From CBDDKW01 sp965230425 (GTDB lineage Bacteria > Pseudomonadota > Gammaproteobacteria > UBA1113), in NCBI GenBank assembly GCA_965230425.1, contig CBDDKW010000003.1:124001-188000 (forward strand): a stretch of DNA of 64,000 nucleotides. Reading direction: 5' to 3'. The notes under the pieces were generated by a model. It was not told where the DNA came from, did no database searches, and was given only the letters and a program-made list of their open reading frames with translations. The first letter of the stretch is position 1; each line of letters opens with the position of its first letter. Positions 7,535-15,709 of the stretch are shown here, piece by piece. The translations under genes were made by a program, and so were the position numbers.

Positions 7535-9364
7535 TCATAAGCTCTCAATCTTCTCAACAATCTCTTCCACCAAAAATGGCTTCCCAGTCACCTTATTCAA
7601 TGTCATCACTTCAAGCAAATACTCAGCCTTTAATAAACGACTCAAATGCCCCGTATTCAATTCCACAACCAATATCTTTTTAAACCTTTGCATGAGCCCG
7701 TGTAAATCCTTTGGCAAGGGATGTAAATAACGAATATGTACTGCACTTGCACTTATGCCTTGATTACGCACTATCTCCATAGCCGCCGTAATTGCCCCAT
7801 AAGTACTGCCCCAACCAATAACTAATATATCACCAGAGGACTCACCATCCACTGTTGGTGCAGGTATATCACGTACAATACCTTTAATTTTATTTGCACG
7901 TAAATTCACCATTTGTTGGTGATTCTCAGCTTGATAACTAATATCACCACTGTGTATATCCTTTTCCAATCCCCCTATACGGTGACATAAATTTTCTGTG
8001 CCAGGGATTGCCCAAGGCCTGGCAAGTGTCGTCGGATCACGCTCATAAGCTGAAAAACTTTCCTTATCTGCCGTAGCAAAATTTGGCTGCAAATCCGGTA
8101 ACTCATCAATGTCAGGTAATCGCCATGCTTCAGAATTATTGGCTAAATAGCCATCACTTAAGAAAATCACCGGTGTCATATAACGAATAGCCAAGGCAAA
8201 GGCTTGCAATAATAAATGAAAGCACTCACTGGGCTTCGCCGGTGCTAATACAGGTAATGGGCATTCACCATGACGACCATACAATGCGGTAAGTAAATCT
8301 GTTTGTTCAGTTTTAGTGGGCATTCCCGTTGAAGGGCCTGCGCGTTGAATATCAATAATAACTAAGGGTAATTCAGCCATCACAGCTAAACCTATCCCCT
8401 CGCTCTTTAAATCTAAGCCGGGACCGCTGGTACATGTTGCCGCCAATATTCCCCCATAGGCTGCCCCTAAACTAGCACATACCGCAGCAATTTCATCTTC
8501 CGCTTGAAAGGTTTGCACACCTAAATCTGCGTAGGCCGTAGCTGAATGCAAGATAGTCGATGCAGGCGTAATCGGATAAGCCGATAACAGTACCTGCCGT
8601 TGTGAACGACTGGCTGCTGCCACTAAACCTAAAGCAATAGCCTCATTGCCAGTGATGTGGCGGTATTCACCTGCAGGTAGTGGGGCGGCAGCCACGCAAT
8701 AACGTTGATGAAATAACTCTGCCGTTTCCGCAAAATGATAGCCAGCGACTAAGGCTGCCTGGTTAGCGGCAATAATATCATCATGACCTGCAAACTTTTC
8801 CTGCATCCATGCTTGAATAGCTTTAATGTCTCTTGAAAATAACCAACACACCACACCTAAAGCATAAAAGTTTTTACATTTACGTGCCTGTGACATGGAT
8901 AAACCTAATTCTTTAACAGCCGTTAAAGTTTGTTGGGTCAAGGCAATATCGATAACTTGATAAGCGGCTAATAAACCAGAGGTTAATGGATTCTCTTGAA
9001 TATTAATTTTTTTAAACTCTTTTTCGTGGAAACTATCGCTATTTACGATAATGAGTCCACCCTGACATACTTCTTGATAGTTTGACATCAGTGCGGCAGG
9101 ATTAAAGGCAATTAACACATCCACATGATCACCCGGTGTATATAAGGGCTCACTGGCAATACCCACTTGATAGCCTGACACCCCCGGCAAGGTGCCTGCG
9201 GGTGCACGTATTTCTGCGGGAAAATCTGGATAAGTTTGCACATCATTACCAAATAAGGCACAAGTTTGAGTGAACTGCTGGCCTGTAACTTGTACACCAT
9301 CACCAGAGTCACCCGCAAAACGAATAAATATTTTGTCTATCTCTTTTTTCATTCCCAAAACCAA
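7535..9364 (-). CDS. korA: 2-oxoacid:ferredoxin oxidoreductase, fused gamma-alpha subunit (KorA-like)
   Basis: A 609-residue protein. The N-terminal gamma domain (about 1-190) carries FAGDSGDGVQVTG. The alpha domain (from about 235) carries SAYPITPAST, the EDEIAA segment, TSGPGLDLKSEG and QRAGPSTGMPTKTEQTDL. The fusion of gamma and alpha domains is the common two-subunit form of 2-oxoglutarate:ferredoxin oxidoreductase. The frame opens with a TTG at 9364, with GGGAG 7 nt upstream. An ATG at 9352 is the alternative but has no well-spaced site. The TTG lies directly after the lapC stop codon, so translation is probably coupled to the secretion genes upstream. That association has no obvious functional logic. 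Confidence 0.9.
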   Translation of the reverse strand: MVLGMKKEIDKIFIRFAGDSGDGVQVTGQQFTQTCALFGNDVQTYPDFPAEIRAPAGTLPGVSGYQVGIASEPLYTPGDHVDVLIAFNPAALMSNYQEVCQGGLIIVNSDSFHEKEFKKINIQENPLTSGLLAAYQVIDIALTQQTLTAVKELGLSMSQARKCKNFYALGVVCWLFSRDIKAIQAWMQEKFAGHDDIIAANQAALVAGYHFAETAELFHQRYCVAAAPLPAGEYRHITGNEAIALGLVAAASRSQRQVLLSAYPITPASTILHSATAYADLGVQTFQAEDEIAAVCASLGAAYGGILAATCTSGPGLDLKSEGIGLAVMAELPLVIIDIQRAGPSTGMPTKTEQTDLLTALYGRHGECPLPVLAPAKPSECFHLLLQAFALAIRYMTPVIFLSDGYLANNSEAWRLPDIDELPDLQPNFATADKESFSAYERDPTTLARPWAIPGTENLCHRIGGLEKDIHSGDISYQAENHQQMVNLRANKIKGIVRDIPAPTVDGESSGDILVIGWGSTYGAITAAMEIVRNQGISASAVHIRYLHPLPKDLHGLMQRFKKILVVELNTGHLSRLLKAEYLLEVMTLNKVTGKPFLVEEIVEKIESL

Positions 9365-9365
9365 C

Positions 9366-10679
9366 TCAACGCTCCCGTAGTGCCGTTTGCTGTGCCTTCA
9401 AAATAGGTTTCAGCAAATAACTCATGACGGTCTTCTCCCCCGTCATAATATCCACGGTGGCTGTCATACCCGGAATAATAGGCAATGGATTATCTTTATT
9501 GCCTAAATAATTCCTATCCGTACGCACTAAAATTTCATAAAAGCTATCACCGCGTTCACCGGTAATGGTATCCGCACTGATTTGTTCCAATTTAGCAGGT
9601 AAGCCACCATAAATAGAAAAATCATAAGCGGTTAATTTTACCGTAGCGGGTTGCCCTGGACGTAAAAAAGCAATATCAGCGGGTCGCACCCGAGCTTCAA
9701 CTAGCAAGGTATCATCTAATGGCACTATTTCTACAAGCCGCATGCCCGGCTGCACCACACCCCCAATTGTATTGACATGCAATGATTTTACCGTGCCTTT
9801 TACTGGTGAGCGCACTGCGGTACGTTGCACCCTGTCAGCTAAGGCAATATTTTTTTCTTTAATCGCAGCTAATTCATTTTTAACTTGCGCTAACTCATCT
9901 AAGACATCGGTGCGCATACTGAGTTTTAATTCTGCAACTTTCTGTTTCGCCTCTTCTAACTCTGCTTGTTTACGTGGAATAGCTAATTTAATACCTTCAA
10001 GTTCACCGCGTAAATCGTTAGCTTGACGTTGAATACGTAAATATTCCACCTCAGAAACTGCGCCCTCATGCACTAAAGGCTGTGTCATTTGTAATTCTTT
10101 GTCCACTAATACATAACTACGCGACAATTGTTGTTGTTTGGCTTTCAGCTCTTCTAATTCTTGTGCTTCTTGCTGCTGTTGATTCATGAGAATATCAACC
10201 TGCTGCAAAAATTCTGCCTCGCGTGATTCATAAACAGCTAATTCAGCCGCAACCATTTCAGGCACCTCTTTGCTAAGCTCCGCGCTGGGCTTAAATGGCT
10301 TACTCGCTGCTTCCGCCTGCAAACGTTCAATTTTTATTTTTAATGCCAAGGCGCGAAAGTAGGCTTCCCGATAACTAGAAGAAAAGCGCGTATCATCAAT
10401 TTCCATGAGCACTTGATTTTTATCGACAATTTGACCTTCGCGAATTAATAACTTATTGACTATGCCGCCCTCTAAATTCTGTACCACTTGGATTTGTTGT
10501 GATGGGATCACTTTACCCGCTGCAATCGTTACTTCATCTAATTCCGCTAAGCAAGCCCAAATAATCGCAATAATGAAAAAAGCCAAGGTTAACCACAAAA
10601 TCCAATGGCTTAAGCGCTTCGGTCCTTGGATAGTTGCCAAGCTGGTATCGCCAATGAGTTTACGTTCTTGCTCTTTCAT
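9366..10679 (-). CDS. lapC: Type I secretion membrane-fusion protein (HlyD/LapC-like)
   Basis: A 437-residue periplasmic adaptor. A single membrane helix at about residues 25-46 is followed by a lipoyl-type segment (VVQNLEGGIVNKLLIREGQIV), long coiled-coil hairpins (about 95-280), a second lipoyl half (VRSPVKGTVKSLHVNTIGGVV) and a C-terminal beta-barrel domain. It should link the LapB ATPase to the TolC-like outer-membrane channel. The start is taken as the ATG at 10679, which shares one base with the lapB stop (TGATG). A TTG just upstream is possible. It is paired with lapB and lies divergently from the RTX substrate gene. Confidence 0.92.
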   Translation of the reverse strand: MKEQERKLIGDTSLATIQGPKRLSHWILWLTLAFFIIAIIWACLAELDEVTIAAGKVIPSQQIQVVQNLEGGIVNKLLIREGQIVDKNQVLMEIDDTRFSSSYREAYFRALALKIKIERLQAEAASKPFKPSAELSKEVPEMVAAELAVYESREAEFLQQVDILMNQQQQEAQELEELKAKQQQLSRSYVLVDKELQMTQPLVHEGAVSEVEYLRIQRQANDLRGELEGIKLAIPRKQAELEEAKQKVAELKLSMRTDVLDELAQVKNELAAIKEKNIALADRVQRTAVRSPVKGTVKSLHVNTIGGVVQPGMRLVEIVPLDDTLLVEARVRPADIAFLRPGQPATVKLTAYDFSIYGGLPAKLEQISADTITGERGDSFYEILVRTDRNYLGNKDNPLPIIPGMTATVDIMTGEKTVMSYLLKPILKAQQTALRER

Positions 10680-12856
10680 CAACTCACCTTAATCCTACCA
10701 TCACTTAATACGGCTAAAATATCTGCTTTCGCCCCATCTGCAACCACGCGATTTCTATCTAAGACGATAATTCTATCCACTAAACTTAACATTGACGGCC
10801 TATGAGTGACTAATAACAAGGTTTTATCCTGCATATAATCAGCTAATTGTTGTTTAAAATATAACTCACTGCGATCATCCATGGCATTGGTGGGTTCATC
10901 CATAACTAATACAGAAGGCTCAAGTAATAGCGCACGAGCAATAGCAATCGCTTGACGTTGGCCGCCAGACACAGCACTACCCTTTTCCCCCACATCCATA
11001 TCAAACCCATCAGGGTGTAAATTCACAAATTGATCCACGCCACTACGTTTAGCAGCACGAAGAACAGTTTCATCATCCACATAGGGTGCTGACATGGCAA
11101 TATTGTCACGCACGCTACCGTAAAATAACACAATATCCTGTGGTACATAGGCAATTTGCTGACGCAATTCCACCGGATCTAATTGGGTAATATCAATACC
11201 ATCCATTAAGATATGCCCTTGACTTGGCGCATACAGCTTCAAAATTAATTTTTCAATAGTACTTTTACCCGATCCAATACGCCCTACAATTGCAACTTTT
11301 TCACCTGCTGCAATACGAAATGACACATTATCCAAGGCCGGTAAACTCTGTAAAGGATAACGGAATCCTACGTCTTTAAATTCAATCTCACCAGCAAGCT
11401 TACCTCGGGATAAATGCTGTTTTTGTCGTGGTCTTTCTACCGGTGCTTGCATGATTTGATCTAAAGACATGACTGCTGTGACGGATTGAAAATATTTGCT
11501 ACATAAACCAGCCAATTGTGAAGCAGGCGCTAAGGCACGGCCGGTTAAAATCGTACAAGCAACTAAAGCACCCACGGTTAAATCACCTTCAGCAATTTTA
11601 TACACCCCTGCAATCACCACGGCGACAGTAGCAAATGCTTGCGAAAAAATCGACATATTAATGCCAATGCTAGATAAGAAACGAATTTTCACCCCAATGC
11701 GCGCTGACTCACAAATCACTTCTTCCCAACGTTGTTGCATTAAACCTTCAGCGCTGGTAGCTTTGACGGTTTCCACACCACCTAATGATTCATATAAGGT
11801 TGCTTGTTTTTCTGCGGCTAAGCGATATAACTTGGTAATCTTTTTATTCATTGGCCACTGCACTAATAAACTCACTACCACCACTAAGGGCACTAAAATT
11901 AACGGAATGACCGCTAAACTACCGCCTATATAAGCAATAACTGCAATGAATAAAATCACGAAAGGTAAATCTATCAGCACATTGACCGAGGCTGAAGTAA
12001 TAAACTCACGAAAACTTTCAAAGGCGTGCACCGTATTAGCCAGCGCACCCACCGATTGAGGTCGCACGGACATGGTTAAGCCCATTAATTGCGAGAATAT
12101 TTTGCTGGATAATTCAATATCGATGCCTTTTCCTGCTTCATCAATAAAATAACCACGTAATAAACGCATGGTAAAATCAAAGGCTAGAACAATAAAAACA
12201 CCAATTCCTAGCACCCATAAGGTATCTACGGCATGATTAGGTACTACCCGATCATAAACGTTCATCACAAATAAGGGTACAGCCAGTGCAAATAGATTAA
12301 TTAAAAAGGATGCCACTAAAACTTCAGCATAAATGGGCCAGGCCTTATAAATGACTTGCCAAAACCAAGGAATAGACGGCTTAGCTGTAGCACCTTCACT
12401 ACGCCCATTTAGACGATAATCTTTTTTGACTAAAATCAGATGACCTGTGTACGACACCAATAAATTTTCTACATCAACCGTACGCGCACCATGTGCCGTT
12501 CCTGGTTGCAAGATTTGCATGACACCACTTTCACCACAGTCAACCACAACACAAGCTTGACCATCATTTAACAAAACTACGGCAGGCAACAGATCAGCAG
12601 TTAATTCTGTCAAGTCTCGCTCAACCATACTTGCGCTAATATTGACCCGCTCAGCAGCTCGGATAAATATGTCAGGAGTTAGCTGGCCATCCTCGAGCGG
12701 CATACCCGCCAACAAAGACTGCTCAGATTGCGGCATGTGCAATAATTGAGTGATTGTTACTAAACAAGCAAGCAAGGGATCCCTCGCCTCTCGCAGCGCA
12801 TCTGCATCACCATTTTGCTTAGAATCTTGCCTCACCATCGCCCGAGATACTCTCAA
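10679..12856 (-). CDS. lapB: Type I secretion ABC transporter with C39-like domain (LapB-like)
   Basis: A 725-residue inner-membrane exporter. Residues about 25-150 form a C39 peptidase-like domain that lacks the catalytic Cys, as in exporters of RTX proteins. About 165-440 is the six-helix transmembrane domain. From about 480 comes the ATPase, with Walker A GRIGSGKST, signature VSGGQRQ, Walker B SVLVMDEP and switch LLVTHR. It energises one-step export of the RTX protein encoded divergently. The frame begins with TTG at 12856. An ATG at 12838 is an equally acceptable start, and neither has a strong ribosome-binding site. The gene heads a minus-strand run lapB-lapC-korA-korB. Confidence 0.92.
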   Translation of the reverse strand: MRVSRAMVRQDSKQNGDADALREARDPLLACLVTITQLLHMPQSEQSLLAGMPLEDGQLTPDIFIRAAERVNISASMVERDLTELTADLLPAVVLLNDGQACVVVDCGESGVMQILQPGTAHGARTVDVENLLVSYTGHLILVKKDYRLNGRSEGATAKPSIPWFWQVIYKAWPIYAEVLVASFLINLFALAVPLFVMNVYDRVVPNHAVDTLWVLGIGVFIVLAFDFTMRLLRGYFIDEAGKGIDIELSSKIFSQLMGLTMSVRPQSVGALANTVHAFESFREFITSASVNVLIDLPFVILFIAVIAYIGGSLAVIPLILVPLVVVVSLLVQWPMNKKITKLYRLAAEKQATLYESLGGVETVKATSAEGLMQQRWEEVICESARIGVKIRFLSSIGINMSIFSQAFATVAVVIAGVYKIAEGDLTVGALVACTILTGRALAPASQLAGLCSKYFQSVTAVMSLDQIMQAPVERPRQKQHLSRGKLAGEIEFKDVGFRYPLQSLPALDNVSFRIAAGEKVAIVGRIGSGKSTIEKLILKLYAPSQGHILMDGIDITQLDPVELRQQIAYVPQDIVLFYGSVRDNIAMSAPYVDDETVLRAAKRSGVDQFVNLHPDGFDMDVGEKGSAVSGGQRQAIAIARALLLEPSVLVMDEPTNAMDDRSELYFKQQLADYMQDKTLLLVTHRPSMLSLVDRIIVLDRNRVVADGAKADILAVLSDGRIKVS

Positions 12857-13171
12857 AAAATCATTATCTTAGGATTACATTAAGTTAACTATAGGCTAGG
12901 TGGGAGAATTCCTCAAAGTAATCAGAATATATAGAGTTCTATTATTTTGGATTGACTAGCTGACTGCTAGTTTTCGCCTTGGCTTATTAGTCTCAGGCTC
13001 GGCTACATCCATGTAGCTTGCGCTATCATCCCTGATAGCGCTTTTTACTCGCCTGCGACTAATAAGCCAAGGCGAAAACGACTGGCAAAAACCAAACCCC
13101 TATAAAAACATGGGAACTAATGCCCATTTTGCAACTCTAACTAGATATGCACATGTCTGTAGGGGAACAAT
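12857..13171. other. Divergent control region, lapB / RTX gene
   Basis: This 315-base spacer between lapB and the RTX gene must carry both promoters. Its middle is taken up by a long palindrome (12971-13078). A strong ribosome-binding site, AGGGGA, lies before the RTX gene ATG. I could not assign promoters with confidence. Confidence 0.5.
12971..13078. repeat. Composite palindrome, core family 1 (copy A)
   Basis: Perfect 22-bp arms lie at 12971-12992 and 13057-13078, beginning ttttcgccttggctt. Between them is a 64-bp core with two further perfect hairpins: GCTACAT-cc-ATGTAGC (13002-13017) and GCGCTATCA-tccc-TGATAGCGC (13020-13041). The whole folds as a three-way junction. The same core, in the opposite orientation, occurs at 42506-42556 and, interrupted, at 23215-23426. 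The outer arms are unrelated between copies. Confidence 0.85.
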
Positions 13172-15631
13172 ATGGCGGAACAGAGTACAAATAACACACA
13201 AAATAGTAGTACCAGTACTGAATTGACTACTATTGGCCAAGTTATTGATATTTATGAAGATGTTTTCATGATTCTTGAGTCTGGGGAGCGTAAACCCCTA
13301 GCGTCAGGCGACCCTATTTTCGAGAATGCACAAATTTATGTCCCTGAAGGTTCACAAATCGAATTACAATTTTTAGACAACTCTACCCTATTAATCACAG
13401 AAGACTCCCAATTATCCCTCGACAGCAAAGTATTTAATTTTAATGAATACCAGAAAGGCCAGGAGCAAGATTCTCTATTAAAAGATATTCCTGGCGCCCA
13501 AGAGCCCACTGCCCTGGGTGAAGGCAGTACCTCGGTGGAAAACAACCGCGCTAATTTCACCAATATAAATCCAACAAATAGCTTTGGCGCAGAATTTTTC
13601 TTAGTAGAAAGTGGGTTTATTACTTTCCCATTTTTCTTTCAAGATTTAGGTGTTCTTGGTAATTTCTTATTGCAAATATTCCTCGGCTTACAACCGCCCG
13701 TAGATGTGGCTGAGAACCAACAGCCGCAACCTACTCCAGAACCCCCTTGTACCAACCCTAATATTATTAATGGCGCAGGTTTACTCATCGGTACAGAATG
13801 CCAAGATATTATTACCGGTAGTAATGGTGTCGACACCTTAATCGGCCTAGAAGAAAATGATACCTTAATCGGTCGTGGCGACAATGACTTACTCCAAGGG
13901 AATGAAGGCGATGATCGACTCTTTGGTGGTGATGGTAATGACACACTTGAAGGCGGCACAGGTAATGACATTCTTCGCGGCCAAAATGGTAATGATATTT
14001 TGCGCGGTGGTGACGGCAACGATAATTTACAAGGCGGTAATGACAATGACCAGCTATTTGGCGACGCAGGTGATGATTTTCTCAACGGCCAAAATGGCAA
14101 TGATTTACTGATTGGCGGTACGGGTAACGATAATATGCGTGGTGGCAATGGCACTGATACTTTATTTGGTGGCGCAGGCAATGACACTTTACGTGGCGAC
14201 GATGGTAATGACTTTTTGTTTGGTGGTGACGACAATGATAATCTGCAAGGCGGCAACGGTAATGACGTTCTGATCGGTGGTGCAGGCAATGATAGTTTAC
14301 GTGGTAATAATGACTCAGATGTATTAGTCGGCGGAGATGGTAATGACACCTTACGAGGTGATGCTGGAAACGATTTCTTAACTGGCGGTAGTGGTACTGA
14401 TACTTTACGCGGCGACGCTGGTAATGACATACTCTTAGGTGGCGCCGATAACGATAGCTTACGCGGTGACGCTGGTAATGATATCTTAGCTGGGGGAGCG
14501 GGTGATGATACGCTGCGTGGTGACAATGGTAATGATTTACTCTTCGGCGGTGCCGGAAATGACAATATCCGCGGCGGTAATCAAGCTGATATATTACTTG
14601 GCTTAGATGGTGATGATACTTTACGCGGTGATAATGGTAACGATACCCTCAGCGGCGGTAATGACAATGACCGTTTATTTGGTGGCAACAATAATGATAC
14701 TCTAAATGGCGATGACGGTAACGATATACTCCGTGGTGACAATGGTGATGATATCTTACGCGGTGGGGATGGCGACGATAATTTAGATGGCGGTCGCGAT
14801 GACGACTTAATCTTTGGTGACGCTGGCAATGATACCCTACGAGGCGGCAGCCAAAATGATACCTTATCCGGCGGTTCAGGCATGGATACCTTATTCGGCG
14901 ACGGAGGTAACGACTTACTTTTCGGTGGCTCTGGAAATGACATGCTCAATGGCGGCAATGGTGTTGATACCTTATCCGGCGACACAGGTAATGATACATT
15001 AAATGGTGGACGTGGTAATGATACTCTTTTCGGAGGTTTTGGTAACGATATCTTAAACGGTGATCAGAATAACGATACCTTATCTGGTGGCTTTGGTAAT
15101 GATACCTTAAACGGTGGCAGTGGTAACGATAGCTTATCTGGCGGCTTCGGTAATGATAACTTAAGCGGTGATAACGGTAATGATACCTTAGCAGGCGACT
15201 TCGGTAACGATACACTCTCTGGTGGCCGCGGTAATGATATATTACGCGGTGGTCGTGGCGACGATACCATCAGTGGCGGACGTGGTAATGACACCATCGA
15301 GGGTAACCGTGGCGATGACATTCTCAATGGTAATCAAGGCCAAGATACTTTTGATTATAATGGCAATAGTTTCTTATTCACCGGTACGAATGATGGTCAC
15401 GATACCATCAATGGCTTCCAAGATAATCTCGATATTACTGATATTAGCGATATCTTTGGTTTCTTCGTGCCCGATCCAGTACGTATCGCTGCAGTCAATT
15501 TAACTCCAGCCGGCACTGACACTGTACTCACTGTGACCGGCGCTGCTGGCTTTTCCATCACGTTTACCAACACCGCTGTATCAGATTTACAAGTAGGTAC
15601 CGGCGGCCCTGGGGATAATGTGATCGTTTAG
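13172..15631 (+). CDS. LapA-like RTX surface protein, type I secreted
   Basis: An 819-residue protein. Residues about 19-90 resemble the N-terminal retention module of LapA-type adhesins (TTIGQVIDIYEDVFMI, then GDPIF and LLITEDSQLSLDSK). At about 111-118 is EPTALGEG, where LapA proteins carry the LapG cleavage motif with two alanines; here it reads Thr-Ala-Leu-Gly. Residues 137-175 are hydrophobic. Residues about 212-731 are some 57 consecutive RTX nonapeptides (GGxGNDxLx), which bind Ca2+ outside the cell. The C-terminal 88 residues should hold the secretion signal. Large Ig-like adhesive repeats are absent. Neighbouring lapB, lapC, the TolC-like gene, lapG and lapD strongly support the assignment. 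Confidence 0.88.
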   Translation: MAEQSTNNTQNSSTSTELTTIGQVIDIYEDVFMILESGERKPLASGDPIFENAQIYVPEGSQIELQFLDNSTLLITEDSQLSLDSKVFNFNEYQKGQEQDSLLKDIPGAQEPTALGEGSTSVENNRANFTNINPTNSFGAEFFLVESGFITFPFFFQDLGVLGNFLLQIFLGLQPPVDVAENQQPQPTPEPPCTNPNIINGAGLLIGTECQDIITGSNGVDTLIGLEENDTLIGRGDNDLLQGNEGDDRLFGGDGNDTLEGGTGNDILRGQNGNDILRGGDGNDNLQGGNDNDQLFGDAGDDFLNGQNGNDLLIGGTGNDNMRGGNGTDTLFGGAGNDTLRGDDGNDFLFGGDDNDNLQGGNGNDVLIGGAGNDSLRGNNDSDVLVGGDGNDTLRGDAGNDFLTGGSGTDTLRGDAGNDILLGGADNDSLRGDAGNDILAGGAGDDTLRGDNGNDLLFGGAGNDNIRGGNQADILLGLDGDDTLRGDNGNDTLSGGNDNDRLFGGNNNDTLNGDDGNDILRGDNGDDILRGGDGDDNLDGGRDDDLIFGDAGNDTLRGGSQNDTLSGGSGMDTLFGDGGNDLLFGGSGNDMLNGGNGVDTLSGDTGNDTLNGGRGNDTLFGGFGNDILNGDQNNDTLSGGFGNDTLNGGSGNDSLSGGFGNDNLSGDNGNDTLAGDFGNDTLSGGRGNDILRGGRGDDTISGGRGNDTIEGNRGDDILNGNQGQDTFDYNGNSFLFTGTNDGHDTINGFQDNLDITDISDIFGFFVPDPVRIAAVNLTPAGTDTVLTVTGAAGFSITFTNTAVSDLQVGTGGPGDNVIV
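13805..15364 (+). repeat. 27-bp period coding repeat (RTX array)
   Basis: About 57 degenerate copies of a 27-bp unit encode RTX nonapeptides. The regular composition opens several long antisense and alternate-frame ORFs (Ser-Leu-Pro-rich), which are by-products of the repeat. The array length is liable to change by recombination and to be mis-assembled from short reads. Confidence 0.95.
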
Positions 15632-15709
15632 ACTGAGACTACTGCTAATCCTAGACATTACCGCCCTGCTGAATTATATTGCGCTATCAATAGGAATTTG
15701 CTTTCAAGG

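Noticed and set aside
12971..13078. Simple transcription terminator between lapB and the RTX gene
   Set aside because: The two genes diverge, so nothing needs terminating there, and the core recurs elsewhere without T-runs.
13639..15327. Long antisense and alternate-frame ORFs (Ser-Leu-Pro-rich or Tyr-Arg-His-rich) across the RTX gene
   Set aside because: They follow the 27-bp codon pattern of the RTX array, have no start context and resemble no family.
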